Of a stretch of DNA of 64,000 bases, positions 37,421 through 45,899 are shown piece after piece. The notes beneath the pieces are model-generated. The model was not told the DNA's origin. It did no database searches and saw nothing but the letters and a program-made list of their open reading frames with translations. Source of the DNA: Polaromonas sp. OV174 (GTDB lineage Bacteria; Pseudomonadota; Gammaproteobacteria; Burkholderiales; Burkholderiaceae_C); contig NZ_FOKZ01000010.1 in the NCBI RefSeq assembly GCF_900112285.1, positions 1-64,000 on the forward strand, read 5' to 3'. Numbering within the stretch: the first letter of the stretch is position 1; every line of letters begins with the position of its first letter. The position numbers and the translations under genes are program-made.

Positions 37421-38785
37421 TCAGGCCGCTACCTCGTGCAACTGCAGCGGTCTATCTACCCGCAGCCGGAAGCGGCCACGCCCGGTTTTTTCGATTTGCA
37501 GATGCGGGCTGTGTTCGGCCAAGCGGCGTTGCAGCAGCAACAGCCGCGCCTCCAGGTTGTCGCTCATGTCCGGCAAGTGGATGGCCGGATCCAGCCGCAG
37601 CTCGCGGTTGGAAAACTCGGTGCGCCCTTGGCGGACATGGTCGTTCACCAGCTTCCAGAAGATCGCTCCGGCCACGCCCTTGATCAGGTAGCTGTCGTTG
37701 ATGAAAACGCTGTCGTTGACCCTGAAGCGTCGCAGCTGCAGCGCCGCGCCCTGATTCCCCGGCGCCGGCGCCTGGGGCGAGGGCGCCGCCGACGTCAATT
37801 CCGCTGATTCAGTGCCGGCCTGCATCAGGTCTATGGCCGCGCCCAGGTGGCCGGCCAGCGCCACCAGCAGGTCTTCATCCTCAAAGCCAAACTGCAGCTC
37901 TTTGGGGCTTTCCGCAAACAGCACGCCCAGCAGCCGCCCGGCCGACACAATAGGCACGGCCAGCTGGCTGTGCGGCTGGGCCAGGCCGGGGTAGGGAATG
38001 TTGGTGTCCAGCGCCAGCTCCGGCGTGTCGGCCCGCAGGCTGCTGCGAACCGCGTGGCTGTAGAGATAGGCGGTGGTCATGTGGACGATGCGCACCGGCG
38101 TGCGCGCGCGCGCGGCCACGCCGATCACCCCGTCGCCCACGGCGATCTCCGAGCCCACGCCCGAGTTGGCATAGCCGCAGCTGGCCACGGTGTAGAGCCG
38201 CTGGCTGGCGGCGTCCAGCATCAGCACCATGGCGTGGCGTATCTGCAGAAAGTCGCTCAGGGTGGCCAGCGCCGCATTCAGCAGCTCGTCCAGCCCGCAG
38301 CAGCGCGACAGGCGCTCGCTGCCGCGGCGCAGCGCCGTCAGCAAGTTGGCCCGGGCCGGCGCAGCTGGCAAGGCCTGGCCGGCGACGCGTTCGATCTGTT
38401 CGACCGCGTAAATGTCTGCGCCCTGCAGCTTGAAGACCGCCGCCATGCCGCTGTGCGAGGCAATGCCGGCCAGTTGCGCCTTCATGCCCTCGAAGACCGG
38501 ACCCTCGGTTTCGGTGCGCAGATAGCGCAGGTGCAGGCGGAAAAAGGCCGCCGTGACGGGGTGCAGCACCAGCACGGCGGCATAGGGGTTGGCCAGTATG
38601 TTTTGCCGCGTCTTGTTGAAGAACTGGAAGGACAGCGCCACCTGGCTTTCGGCGACATAAAACACCTGCGAGATATAGGCCACATTGGGCGTGCCGTCTG
38701 TGGCGCAGGTCGCCATGATGGCCGGAATCGCCCCTTCCAGACAAGGGCGGATATCGGCCAGGGCCGGTGCGTCTGGCGTGCTCAT
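37421..38785 (-). CDS. PNPOx-like / GAF / winged-helix fusion protein, probable sensor-regulator
   Basis: The 454-residue protein combines three modules. An FMN-type split barrel of the pyridoxamine-oxidase family (about 10-150, 'GAIPAIMATCATDGTPNVAYIS') comes first. A GAF domain follows (about 165-330, 'LLNAALATLSDFLQIRHAMVLMLD', 'GDGVIGVAARARTPV', 'QLAVPIVSAGRLLGVLFAE'). The C-terminal DNA-binding-like winged helix lies at about 350-450 ('IKGVAGAIFWKLVNDHVRQGRTEFSNRELRLD', 'LQIEKTGRGRFRL'). This suggests a regulator with cofactor- or ligand-binding input. It overlaps its partner at 38782 by four bases. Confidence 0.85.
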   Translation of the reverse strand: MSTPDAPALADIRPCLEGAIPAIMATCATDGTPNVAYISQVFYVAESQVALSFQFFNKTRQNILANPYAAVLVLHPVTAAFFRLHLRYLRTETEGPVFEGMKAQLAGIASHSGMAAVFKLQGADIYAVEQIERVAGQALPAAPARANLLTALRRGSERLSRCCGLDELLNAALATLSDFLQIRHAMVLMLDAASQRLYTVASCGYANSGVGSEIAVGDGVIGVAARARTPVRIVHMTTAYLYSHAVRSSLRADTPELALDTNIPYPGLAQPHSQLAVPIVSAGRLLGVLFAESPKELQFGFEDEDLLVALAGHLGAAIDLMQAGTESAELTSAAPSPQAPAPGNQGAALQLRRFRVNDSVFINDSYLIKGVAGAIFWKLVNDHVRQGRTEFSNRELRLDPAIHLPDMSDNLEARLLLLQRRLAEHSPHLQIEKTGRGRFRLRVDRPLQLHEVAA

Positions 38786-39294
38786 GGCCTGCTCTTTGGG
38801 GGCTGGATGAGCGCGGCGCCGGCCTTGGGCCCCGGTGTCTGGTCAAAGGCCTGCGTCGGCTCGAAGCTGATGGCCACCAGGTCTTCCAGCCGGTTCGCCA
38901 GCATGGCCCGCGTGAAGACCGGTTCATAGCCGACCTGCAGGATTTCGTTTTCCATGGAGGCCAGGTAGCGCGCCAGCACGGCCTGGTCGGCGGCCTCGGC
39001 GCTGCGTATGCGCGCCTGACTGGACTTGAGCTGCAGCGTGCGGTGGCTGGCGGGCTCGGAAAACACCACGGCAAGGCGGCCGGTGCTGGCAATGTCCTGA
39101 ATCAGCTGGCGCGATTGCGGCCGCGACAGGTAGACCGTGACGGTCTGGCCGTCGGGTGCAATGGCGCTGCCGACGGCGCGCATGATGCTCGGCCGCAGCG
39201 CCAGGCTGCAGGCGCTGACGATGGTCGACACGCCCTTATCGATCATGGCGATGAACTCGGGCGGCAGCAGTGCCGGGCGCGGGGCGGCGTTCAT
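38782..39294 (-). CDS. Pyridoxamine 5'-phosphate oxidase-like FMN-binding protein
   Basis: The 170-residue protein has the split-barrel fold seen in 'SIMRAVGSAIAPDGQTVTVYLSRPQSRQLIQDI' and 'STGRLAVVFSEPASHRTLQLKSSQA', with 'FEPTQAFDQTPGPKAG' at the C-terminus, typical of FMN-binding PNPOx-like proteins. Catalytic function is unclear. It is upstream and coupled to the fusion protein by an ATGA overlap (38782-38785). A GTG two codons earlier (39300) is an alternative start. Confidence 0.8.
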   Translation of the reverse strand: MNAAPRPALLPPEFIAMIDKGVSTIVSACSLALRPSIMRAVGSAIAPDGQTVTVYLSRPQSRQLIQDIASTGRLAVVFSEPASHRTLQLKSSQARIRSAEAADQAVLARYLASMENEILQVGYEPVFTRAMLANRLEDLVAISFEPTQAFDQTPGPKAGAALIQPPKSRP

Positions 39295-39419
39295 CGGCAC
39301 AGTATAAAAGTGCCGGGCAGGCGCCGCAGCTAGTTTTTCAGGCCCTGGTGGTGGAAGCTTGAATGGCGCCGTTGGTCGTCCGGGCAGGGCTGCGGTGCAT
39401 CAAGCTATGGCTGTGCCGA

Positions 39420-39488
39420 TTGCTATCTTAATGATAGCTGCGTGCGGTTGCACTTATTGGGCCGAAGCACGATTTCGCTTGAAAATAA
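39420..39488 (-). repeat. Dispersed ~60-bp repeat copy, inverted
   Basis: Read on the minus strand: TTTTCAAGCGAAATCGTGCT, then CGGCCCAATAAGTGCAACCGCACGCAGCTATCATTAAGATAGC. It fills the gap between the PNPOx-like gene and the 3' end of nodJ. Confidence 0.75.
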
Positions 39489-39500
39489 GCGCTGATCGCC

Positions 39501-40499
39501 TTAACTTCTAAAGCGCTTGCGCGTCAGCGCCAGCGCCACCCAGAAGGCCAGCACGGTGTAGACCAGCAGCACCAGGCCGTGGCGCAGCGGCGCCTGCGGC
39601 CACTGGTCCATGAACAGCGGGCGAATGATCTCCACCGCATTGGTCAGCGGCAGCCAGTCGGAAATGATGCGCACCACCGTCGGCAACTGCTCGCGCGGGA
39701 AGAACACGCCACTCAGAAACATCATGGGCGTCAGCACCAGGGTGAAGTAGTAGGTGAAAAAGTCGTAGCCCTTGGCCAGCGCGTTGAAGATCAGCGCGAT
39801 GCAGGAAAACATCATGCCGACCAGCAGCAGGATGGGCCAGGCCAGCAGCAGCTTGGGGCTGTGGCTGATGCCCAGGGCCAGCATCACACCCAGGATGGCG
39901 GTCACGGTGAACAGCGCCTTGAAGGCGGCCCACAGCATCTCGGCCAGCAGCACGCTGTCCAGGCTGACCGGCGCATTCATGATGCCGTCCCAGGTTTTTT
40001 GCACATGCATGCGCGAGAAGGCCGAATACAGCGCCTCGAAGGAGGCGGCATTCATGGCGCTCATGCAGATGGAGCCGCTGGCCAGGAACAGGATGTAGGG
40101 CACTTTCGCGGACCCGCCGACGCTGACCTCGCCCACCAGCGCGCCCATGCCGTAGCCAAAGGCCACCAGCCACATCAGCGGCTCGGCGATATTGCCAACC
40201 AGGCTGGGAATGGCCAGCTTGCGCCAGACCAGCATATTGCGCATGAAGACCGGCCACCAGCGTGCCGACAGGTCTGGCCTTCTCCAGATCGATTGCGCCC
40301 CCACGCTTTTCACTTCGTGTAATGCGCGAGGCCTTGCAGGCCGCGGCTCGCGAGACGCTTCGCCTCTGTCGCCTGTCCGAACCTGCTCAAGCAGGTTCGG
40401 AGCCGCAGGTTCCAGCCCCTCGGGGGCTGAACTTGCTTGGGGCGGCCCTGCGCTGCGTTCGTTGGCCTTCACACTTGTCGAATCTTCATGGCTTGCCAT
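39501..40499 (-). CDS. nodJ: ABC-2 type permease NodJ-like, with repeat-encoded N-terminal extension
   Basis: The 332-residue inner-membrane permease has the NodJ core from about residue 75: 'RWWPVFMRNMLVWRKLAIPSLV', 'EPLMWLVAFGYGMGALVG', 'RMHVQKTWDGIMNAPVSLDS' and 'MMFLSGVFFPREQLPTVVR'. It partners NodI for export of a lipo-oligosaccharide or other molecule. NodJ is normally about 260 residues, so about 70 residues are extra. Residues 21-68 are encoded by the GC-rich repeat at 40295-40440. The ATG at 40499 shares a base with the nodI stop. No later ATG before the core exists. Confidence 0.87.
   Translation of the reverse strand: MASHEDSTSVKANERSAGPPQASSAPEGLEPAAPNLLEQVRTGDRGEASREPRPARPRALHEVKSVGAQSIWRRPDLSARWWPVFMRNMLVWRKLAIPSLVGNIAEPLMWLVAFGYGMGALVGEVSVGGSAKVPYILFLASGSICMSAMNAASFEALYSAFSRMHVQKTWDGIMNAPVSLDSVLLAEMLWAAFKALFTVTAILGVMLALGISHSPKLLLAWPILLLVGMMFSCIALIFNALAKGYDFFTYYFTLVLTPMMFLSGVFFPREQLPTVVRIISDWLPLTNAVEIIRPLFMDQWPQAPLRHGLVLLVYTVLAFWVALALTRKRFRS
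40295..40440 (-). repeat. GC-rich palindromic repeat, long form (nodJ copy)
   Basis: On the minus strand the element runs from CCAAGCAAGTTCAGCCCCCG to AAGCGTGGGGGCGC, matching the ends of the kdp copy at 3382. It carries an internal perfect palindrome CGAACCTGCT/AGCAGGTTCG at 40378-40399 with a 2-nt centre. It lies inside the 5' part of nodJ and is translated without a stop. Confidence 0.78.
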
Positions 40500-41464
40500 C
40501 ACGCGTCCTCCCTGATCTGGCGGCCCGTCAGCTTGAGGAACAGGTCTTCCAGGTTGGCGGGCCGGTGCAGCGTGCGCAGGTGGCTGCTGGCGGCCAGGCG
40601 GGCCAGCAACGGGCGCGCGTCCTGGGTGTAGAAAAACACGGTTTCGCCGCTGACCTCCACGCGCGCGGCCAGCGCCCGCAAACCGGCGTGCTCGGCGGCC
40701 TCGGCCAGTGCCAGCGCACCGTTGCCGTAGACCTCCACCACGTCGGGCTCCAGGTGCTCGGCGATCAGCGCCTTGGGTTTGCCTTCGGCGATTTTCTTGC
40801 CGTGGTCCAGCACCAGCAGGCGCGAGCACAGGCGCTCGGCCTCGTCCATGAAATGGGTGGTCAGCAAGATGGATTTGCCTTGCTGCAGCAGCAACTGCAG
40901 GCGCTCCCACATCAGATGGCGCGCCTGCGGGTCCAGCCCGGTGGTGGGTTCGTCGAGCAGCAGCAGCTGCGGGTCGTTGACCAGCGCCCGCGCCAGGCTC
41001 AGGCGCCGCCGCATGCCGCCCGACAGCTCGCCGGGCTTGCTGTTCGCCTTGTGCGAGAGCGAGGCAAACTCCAGCAGCGCCGGAACGCGGGCTCGCACCG
41101 CGGCTGCCGTCATGCCGAAATAGCGGCCGTAGACCTGCAGGTTTTCGGCGCAGCTGAAGTCCGGGTCCAGGGTGTCGAACTGGGTCACCACGCCTAGCTT
41201 GGCCTTGATCGCCAGCGCATCTTGCGGCATGCGCAGCCCGCCCTCCTGCCCGTTCACGCTGCCATTCAGGTGAAAGTTGATGTGGCCCGCATCGGGCACC
41301 GTCAGGCCCAGGCACATGCGAATGGTGGTGGTCTTGCCGGCACCGTTGGGGCCGATCACGCCCAGGCATTCGCCGGGGGCAATCTGAAACGACAAGTCAT
41401 TGACCACCACGGCGCTGCCATAGTGTTTGCTCAGGCCCTGGATGTTTACAAGAGGATGGCTCAT
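40499..41464 (-). CDS. nodI: ABC transporter ATP-binding protein NodI-like
   Basis: The 321-residue ATPase has Walker A 'IGPNGAGKTTTIRMCLGL', signature 'LSGGMRRRLSLARALVND', Walker B 'LLLLDEPTTGLDPQARH' and switch His 'LLTTHFMDEAERL'. The C-terminal tail 'LRTLHRPANLEDLFLKLTGRQIRED' is shared with NodI. It energises export with NodJ. The pair occurs widely in Burkholderiales outside of nodulating strains. The start at 41464 is conventional. Confidence 0.93.
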   Translation of the reverse strand: MSHPLVNIQGLSKHYGSAVVVNDLSFQIAPGECLGVIGPNGAGKTTTIRMCLGLTVPDAGHINFHLNGSVNGQEGGLRMPQDALAIKAKLGVVTQFDTLDPDFSCAENLQVYGRYFGMTAAAVRARVPALLEFASLSHKANSKPGELSGGMRRRLSLARALVNDPQLLLLDEPTTGLDPQARHLMWERLQLLLQQGKSILLTTHFMDEAERLCSRLLVLDHGKKIAEGKPKALIAEHLEPDVVEVYGNGALALAEAAEHAGLRALAARVEVSGETVFFYTQDARPLLARLAASSHLRTLHRPANLEDLFLKLTGRQIREDA

Positions 41465-41499
41465 GCGGCTATTGTGCCCACAGCCCGCCCCTGCTGGCT

Positions 41500-42324
41500 T
41501 CAGGCCTCGTCGCCGTAATCGTGGTCGGGGTGGTTCACCGTTCCCAGCTTCCAGTAGCCGCGGCCGACGATGCGGGCGCGGTCCACGCCCAGTTCATTGA
41601 TCAGCAGCAGGCGAAGGCGCCGCATGGCGGCGGCTTCGCAGGCCAGGTAAATGCGGGCTTCGGCCGCTGGCGGGCCGGCCAGGCGCAAGGCGGCTTCCAG
41701 CGCCGTGCCGGCTTGTGTGTTGTCGGCGCCGCGCACCACCCATTGCGTGGCCAGCGCTGCCGGACTGTGCAAGGCGCGCTCTTCGGCGGCATCCGCCACC
41801 TCCATCAGCAGGCGGATGGAGGCGGTGGCGGGCAAGGCCGCCAGAATGGTTTCAAAGGCCGGCAGGGCGCTGTCGTCGCCAATCAGCACATGCTGCTGGG
41901 CGTCCAGCGCCAGCTTGTAACCCGGGCCAGGGCCCATCAGAAACAGCACCTGACCGACCTCCACCTGGGCCGCCCAGGTGGAGGCCGGGCCGTCGCCGTG
42001 CAGCACGAAGTCCACGTCGACTTCCAACGCCTCGGGCCGCACCGCCAGCGGCGTGTAGGTGCGCATGGACTTGGCGCGCGGCCCGTCGGGCAGGGGGCGG
42101 TCGGGCTCGGTCTGTCCCGGCTCGGGAAAGATCAGCTTCATGTAGCTGGCCGGGTCGTTGACCTCAAAACCCTGCAGCTCGCTGCCGTGCAAGGTGATGC
42201 GGCGCATCAGCGGGCTCAGGACTTGCACCCGGGTGACCTCCACCCGGCGCGGCGGCCGACGTTTGCGCGGGGCGGCTTCTACCGCGGGCGGGCTGGACAC
42301 TTCGGGCAGGGACGGTGTTGTCAT
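41500..42324 (-). CDS. Siderophore-interacting protein (FAD/NADPH ferric reductase family)
   Basis: The 274-residue cytoplasmic reductase has 'LHGSELQGFEVNDPASYMKLIFP', FAD-binding 'MRTYTPLAVRPEALEVDVDFVLHGDGPAS' (a 'RxYT' motif), 'WAAQVEVGQVLFLMGPG' and 'GYWKLGTVNHPDHDYG' (SIP C-terminal motif). It reduces ferric siderophores in the cytoplasm to release iron. A near-perfect Fur box lies 45 bases upstream, and no receptor or siderophore gene is beside it, so it probably serves imported siderophores. Confidence 0.93.
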   Translation of the reverse strand: MTTPSLPEVSSPPAVEAAPRKRRPPRRVEVTRVQVLSPLMRRITLHGSELQGFEVNDPASYMKLIFPEPGQTEPDRPLPDGPRAKSMRTYTPLAVRPEALEVDVDFVLHGDGPASTWAAQVEVGQVLFLMGPGPGYKLALDAQQHVLIGDDSALPAFETILAALPATASIRLLMEVADAAEERALHSPAALATQWVVRGADNTQAGTALEAALRLAGPPAAEARIYLACEAAAMRRLRLLLINELGVDRARIVGRGYWKLGTVNHPDHDYGDEA

Positions 42325-42368
42325 GCGGGCTTTCAGAAAGTGGGGCGAGAAACGCCCAGGGGCTTAAT

Positions 42369-42383
42369 TGAGAATGATTGTCA
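42369..42383. promoter_or_regulatory. Fur box upstream of siderophore-interacting gene
   Basis: TGAGAAT-G-ATTGTCA matches the 7-1-7 Fur motif TGATAAT-n-ATTATCA at 13 of 14 or so informative positions, counted by eye, and is itself nearly palindromic. It lies 45-59 bp before the start at 42324. Confidence 0.75.
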
Positions 42384-42545
42384 ACTAAAACGCTTTGACA
42401 CGGGATGCACAGGGCCAATCCCATTCACGCCCGAGGCTTGCAGTAAAGTAGCCGGACGCGGGCCGTGGGCGCTTTTGGCCTTGCCAGACGTGCGCTGCGC
42501 TGCCCCTGATTCGTTTCATCATCATTTTTTACCCTGCTTGTTTTT

Positions 42546-43748
42546 ATGACCACCTTCGGAACCCCTTTGTCGCCCCACGCCACCAAAGTCATGCTGCTCG
42601 GCTCGGGCGAGCTTGGCAAGGAGGTCTTGATTGCCTTGCAGCGCCTGGGCGTGGAAACCATTGCCGTTGACCGTTACGAGAACGCGCCCGGCCAGCAAGT
42701 GGCCCACCATGCGCGCACCATCACCATGAGCGATCCGGCGCAGCTCAAGGCCTTGATCGAAAAGGAAAAGCCGGATTTGGTAGTGCCCGAAATCGAGGCC
42801 ATCGCCACCGCCATGCTGGAAGAGCTGGAAGACGCCGGCGTGGTGCGGGTGATTCCCACCGCCCGTGCCGCCCGCCTGACCATGGACCGCGAGGGCATAC
42901 GCCGGCTGGCCGCCGAAACCCTGGGCCTGCCGACCAGCCCCTATGTGTTTTGCGATTCGCAGGCCGAGTTGCAGGCCGCCATCGATTCAAAGATAGGCTA
43001 CCCCTGCGTCGTCAAGCCGGTGATGAGCTCTTCGGGCAAGGGCCAGAGCAAGCTGAGCGGGCCGCAAGACGTGCAGCCGGCCTGGGACTGCGCCATGGCC
43101 GGTGGCCGGGTCAGCCACGGCCGGGTGATTGTCGAAGGCTTTATCGACTTTGACTACGAAATCACCCAGCTCACGGTGCGCGCCGTGGGCGCCAGTGGCG
43201 AGATAGAAACGCATTTTTGCGAACCTATCGGCCATGTGCAGGTGGGCGGCGACTATGTGGAAAGCTGGCAGCCGCACCCGATGCGGGCCGCCGCGCTGCA
43301 AAAGAGCCGCGACATCGCCAAGGCCGTGACCGACAACCTGGGCGGCCAGGGGCTGTTCGGCGTCGAGCTGTTCGTCAAGGGCGATGAGGTGTGGTTTAGC
43401 GAAGTCAGCCCGCGCCCGCACGACACCGGTATGGTGACCATGGCCACGCAGGTGCAGACCCAGTTTGAACTGCATGCGCGCGCCATTCTGGGCCTGCCAG
43501 TCAACACCGCGCTGAAAAGCCCGGGCGCCAGCGCCGTGATTTACGGCGGCGTGGACGCGACCGGCATTGTGTTCGAGGGCGTGGCCGAAGCGCTGCAAGT
43601 GCCCAATACCGACATCCGCCTGTTCGGCAAGCCCGAGAGTTTCGTCAAGCGCCGCATGGGCGTGGCGCTGGCCTTTGATGCCGATGTGGAAGTGGCACGC
43701 ACGCGGGCCAAGCAGGCGGCGGCCAAGGTCAAGCCGCGCGCTGCCTGA
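42546..43748 (+). CDS. purT: Formate-dependent phosphoribosylglycinamide formyltransferase PurT
   Basis: The 400-residue ATP-grasp enzyme formylates GAR with formate and ATP in purine synthesis. Visible segments are '[21 protein letters not shown]', '[16 protein letters not shown]', '[17 protein letters not shown]' (ATP loop), '[17 protein letters not shown]', '[31 protein letters not shown]' and '[11 protein letters not shown]'. Length is the usual about 390-400. It is monocistronic. Confidence 0.96.
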   Translation: MTTFGTPLSPHATKVMLLGSGELGKEVLIALQRLGVETIAVDRYENAPGQQVAHHARTITMSDPAQLKALIEKEKPDLVVPEIEAIATAMLEELEDAGVVRVIPTARAARLTMDREGIRRLAAETLGLPTSPYVFCDSQAELQAAIDSKIGYPCVVKPVMSSSGKGQSKLSGPQDVQPAWDCAMAGGRVSHGRVIVEGFIDFDYEITQLTVRAVGASGEIETHFCEPIGHVQVGGDYVESWQPHPMRAAALQKSRDIAKAVTDNLGGQGLFGVELFVKGDEVWFSEVSPRPHDTGMVTMATQVQTQFELHARAILGLPVNTALKSPGASAVIYGGVDATGIVFEGVAEALQVPNTDIRLFGKPESFVKRRMGVALAFDADVEVARTRAKQAAAKVKPRAA

Positions 43749-43757
43749 TTCAGTCGC

Positions 43758-44357
43758 TCAGGCGGTCTGTAGATCGCCGCTGTGCTGGCTGCTGGCAGCT
43801 TCGCTGCCATGGGCCTGAGGCCAGCCTATCAGCGGAAACTTCGTGGCATCGGGCAACTGGTAGTGCCACCACTCGTTGGGGTGGTGCACAAAGCCGGCTT
43901 CCAGCATGAGGGTGAGCAGATAGGCTCGGTTGACCTGAATCTGCGCCGGCAGCGCCGCATGAAAGTGGTGCGAGGCCTTGTTCATGGTGTCAAACGGCGT
44001 GCCCATGTCCAGCACCTGTCCGTCCGGGCCTATCAGTGTCACGTCCACGGCCACGCCGCGCGTGTGGTTGGAGCCCTTGGCCGGGTTGGCAATGTAGGCC
44101 GGGTTGGGGGCGACGGCCCACAAGGCTTCCTGAGCCTCTTGCGGCCTGAAGGCATCGAGAATCTTGAGCTGGAAACCAAAGCCCCGGGCGGCTGCGATGG
44201 CCTTGCGCAGGCCGGCTTCGGCTTCAGCGTGCAGATAGCACAAGTCGTTGTCGTAAATCACCTGGCCGGTGAAGTTGTCCGGGCCTGCGTAGGCCATGGC
44301 TATGGCGACGTCATGGGAGGCTTCGGTGATGAGGACGAGCGAGGACTGGGTTGACAT
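43758..44357 (-). CDS. ddpX: D-alanyl-D-alanine dipeptidase (VanX/DdpX family)
   Basis: The 199-residue zinc dipeptidase has the 'SNHTRGVAVDVTLIG' motif (SxHxxGxAxD) and 'NEWWHYQLPD' (ExxH), plus Arg and Asp residues in 'LDAFRPQEAQEALW'. It hydrolyses D-Ala-D-Ala, usually from peptidoglycan turnover. No signal peptide is seen, so it may be cytoplasmic. It is convergent with purT. Its N-terminal 'ITEASHDVAIAMAYAG' has a diverged relative in the chimeric ORF directly upstream (44300-44662). Confidence 0.92.
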   Translation of the reverse strand: MSTQSSLVLITEASHDVAIAMAYAGPDNFTGQVIYDNDLCYLHAEAEAGLRKAIAAARGFGFQLKILDAFRPQEAQEALWAVAPNPAYIANPAKGSNHTRGVAVDVTLIGPDGQVLDMGTPFDTMNKASHHFHAALPAQIQVNRAYLLTLMLEAGFVHHPNEWWHYQLPDATKFPLIGWPQAHGSEAASSQHSGDLQTA

Positions 44358-44662
44358 GATTCAGCTATCTTGTTTTTAAGTAAAAAATGCCTACAGCCCA
44401 ATAGGGACGGGCGCTTGCAGCTATAAAAATGAGAGCTATGTGAGGCTTGCTGGAACGCCACTTCGGAAAAGCTGCGCAGCTTGCGGCTGTGCAACTGGCT
44501 GATGCCGTCGGCGCGCAGCAACTCTACCGCATGTATGCCTATGCGCAAATGCTGGTCGACACGCTCGCGGTAAAAGTGGTTGGCCATGCCTGCGTAGATC
44601 AGGTCAATCACCACATCGTGGGTCTGTTCGGTGATGTGTGCCAGAGGGCGTTGGTGTTTCAT
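44300..44662 (-). pseudogene. In-frame chimera: VanX-type N-terminus fused to AMP nucleosidase C-terminus
   Basis: The 120-residue frame begins MKHQRPLAHITEQTHDVVID and 'LIYAG', a paralogue of the DdpX N-terminus, and continues directly as 'MANHFYRERVDQHL' and 'VELLRADGISQLHSRKLRSFSEVAFQ', the C-terminus of AMP nucleosidase at 49825. The nucleotides 44450-44590 match 49828-49968 with about six differences in 141. The original TAA is CAA here, so the frame reads on into the repeat and the start of ddpX. AGGA precedes the ATG, but no catalytic domain is complete, so it is called a remnant. Confidence 0.8.
44380..44440 (+). repeat. Dispersed ~60-bp repeat copy beside the chimera
   Basis: AAAAAATGCCTACAGCCCAA, TAGGGACGGGCGC and TTGCAGCTATAAAAATGAGAGC form a good family copy. 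It lies directly left of the duplicated amn fragment, as copy 49757-49825 does at the parent amn. Confidence 0.85.
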
Positions 44663-44827
44663 AAATCCTGCGCAAAGGGGGCTTTCCCTTGCGCATTATT
44701 TGACCACGAACGGCAAAACCCAGACAGGCGCCTGGCGTGCTGCGGTTACGCGTGTCATGCGATGATCATGGCCATCTCAAAAGATGATGGTCAAGGTGAG
44801 GGTCACGCCCCCAGCGAAGGAGTCTGC

Positions 44828-45760
44828 ATGGAATTGCGTCAATTGCGTTATCTGGTTCGGGTGATTGAGCTGGGCAGCATCAGCCGGGCGGCGCTGGACA
44901 TGGAGCTGGTGCAATCGGCCTTGAGCCAGCAGATCAGCCGGCTCGAAAGCGAGCTGTCTACCCGCCTGCTTCAGCGCAGCCCCAAGGGCGTGGTTCCGAC
45001 CGAGGCCGGGCTGGCTTTTTTCCGCGAGGCGCAACTGGTGCTGCGCCATGCCGAGCAGGCGGCGCGCGCGGCGCAGCAGTCGCGCCTGTCGGGCAGTGTC
45101 AGCGTTGGCATGGCGCCGACCACCGCCGCCGTGCTGGGCCTGCCGCTGCTGCGTGCCATGCGTAAGCGCTACCCCGATGTGCGCCTGCATATGGTGGAAA
45201 GCCTGTCGGGCCACCTGACCGGCATGCTCAATTCGCGCCTGCTGGACCTGGCCGTGCTGTTCAACACCCAGGCCGGGCGCCGCTGGAGCGTGATGCCGCT
45301 GCTGGAGGAAAAACTGTTTTTGATCCGGTCACGCCGCGGCCTGGTGGGCCAGCCTGCCGACCGCGTCAAGTTGGCGCAACTGGCCGGGTTGCCGCTGATA
45401 CTGCCCACCGGCACGCACGGTTTGCGCAGCACGCTAGACAGCGCCTTTGCACGGGCTAAATGCAAGCCGACGCTGGTGGCAGAAATCGACTCGCTGGCGA
45501 TGCTGATGGATGCGGTCGACAGCGGCCTGGGTTGCACGCTGCAGCCCTGGGCGGCCGTTAGCCGCTTCGCCGATGCGACTGAGCGCTTTCATCTGGCGCA
45601 AATCACCGACACCCTGGCGCGCCGTAGCAACTCGCTGTGCAGCCTGTCGGACGACGAGCTCTCGCCCGCGGGCCTGGCAGCCCGTGTGGTGCTGGCGGAT
45701 TGCGCGAGCGAGGCGGTGCGCTCGGGCCGCTGGGTCGGGGCGCGGCTGGTCAGCAGTTAG
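44828..45760 (+). CDS. tcuR: LysR-type regulator of tricarballylate genes (TcuR-like)
   Basis: The start at 44828 has AAGGAG at 44817-44822 and gives 310 residues; an open frame from 44447 runs through the chimeric region and is rejected. It has the LysR winged helix 'MELRQLRYLVRVIELGSISRAALDMELVQSALSQQISRLE' (in parts) and an effector domain with 'GSVSVGMAPTTAAVLGLPLL'. It resembles TcuR and is transcribed in the same direction 140 bp before tcuA, where it may respond to tricarballylate (inference). Confidence 0.82.
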   Translation: MELRQLRYLVRVIELGSISRAALDMELVQSALSQQISRLESELSTRLLQRSPKGVVPTEAGLAFFREAQLVLRHAEQAARAAQQSRLSGSVSVGMAPTTAAVLGLPLLRAMRKRYPDVRLHMVESLSGHLTGMLNSRLLDLAVLFNTQAGRRWSVMPLLEEKLFLIRSRRGLVGQPADRVKLAQLAGLPLILPTGTHGLRSTLDSAFARAKCKPTLVAEIDSLAMLMDAVDSGLGCTLQPWAAVSRFADATERFHLAQITDTLARRSNSLCSLSDDELSPAGLAARVVLADCASEAVRSGRWVGARLVSS

Positions 45761-45771
45761 CCTGCGGCCCT

Positions 45772-45794
45772 GGCCATCACGTTTTGTGATGGCC
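45772..45794 (+). terminator. Strong hairpin between tcuR and tcuA
   Basis: GGCCATCAC and GTGATGGCC make a perfect 9-bp stem with loop GTTTT, starting 12 bases after the tcuR stop. No T-tract follows. It could terminate weakly or shield mRNA and would partly insulate tcuR from tcuA. Confidence 0.5.
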
Positions 45795-45899
45795 CTATGC
45801 GGCGCGCCGGCTTTCCGAGCTGGCGCACGCGCGCTACATTGCAGCACCTGACATCAGCGGCGTGCCTGCCGGCTGGGTCGCAACGGGAGGTGGCGAGAG

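Noticed and set aside
40500-41369. Upstream part of the long minus-strand frame that continues into nodJ
   Set aside because: It overlaps nodI in another frame and reads as Arg/Ala-rich shadow. NodJ begins at ATG 40499.
44447-44827. Upstream extension of the tcuR frame
   Set aside because: It runs across the chimeric VanX/amn remnant on the other strand and lacks LysR features; the standard LysR start MELRQLRYL is at 44828.
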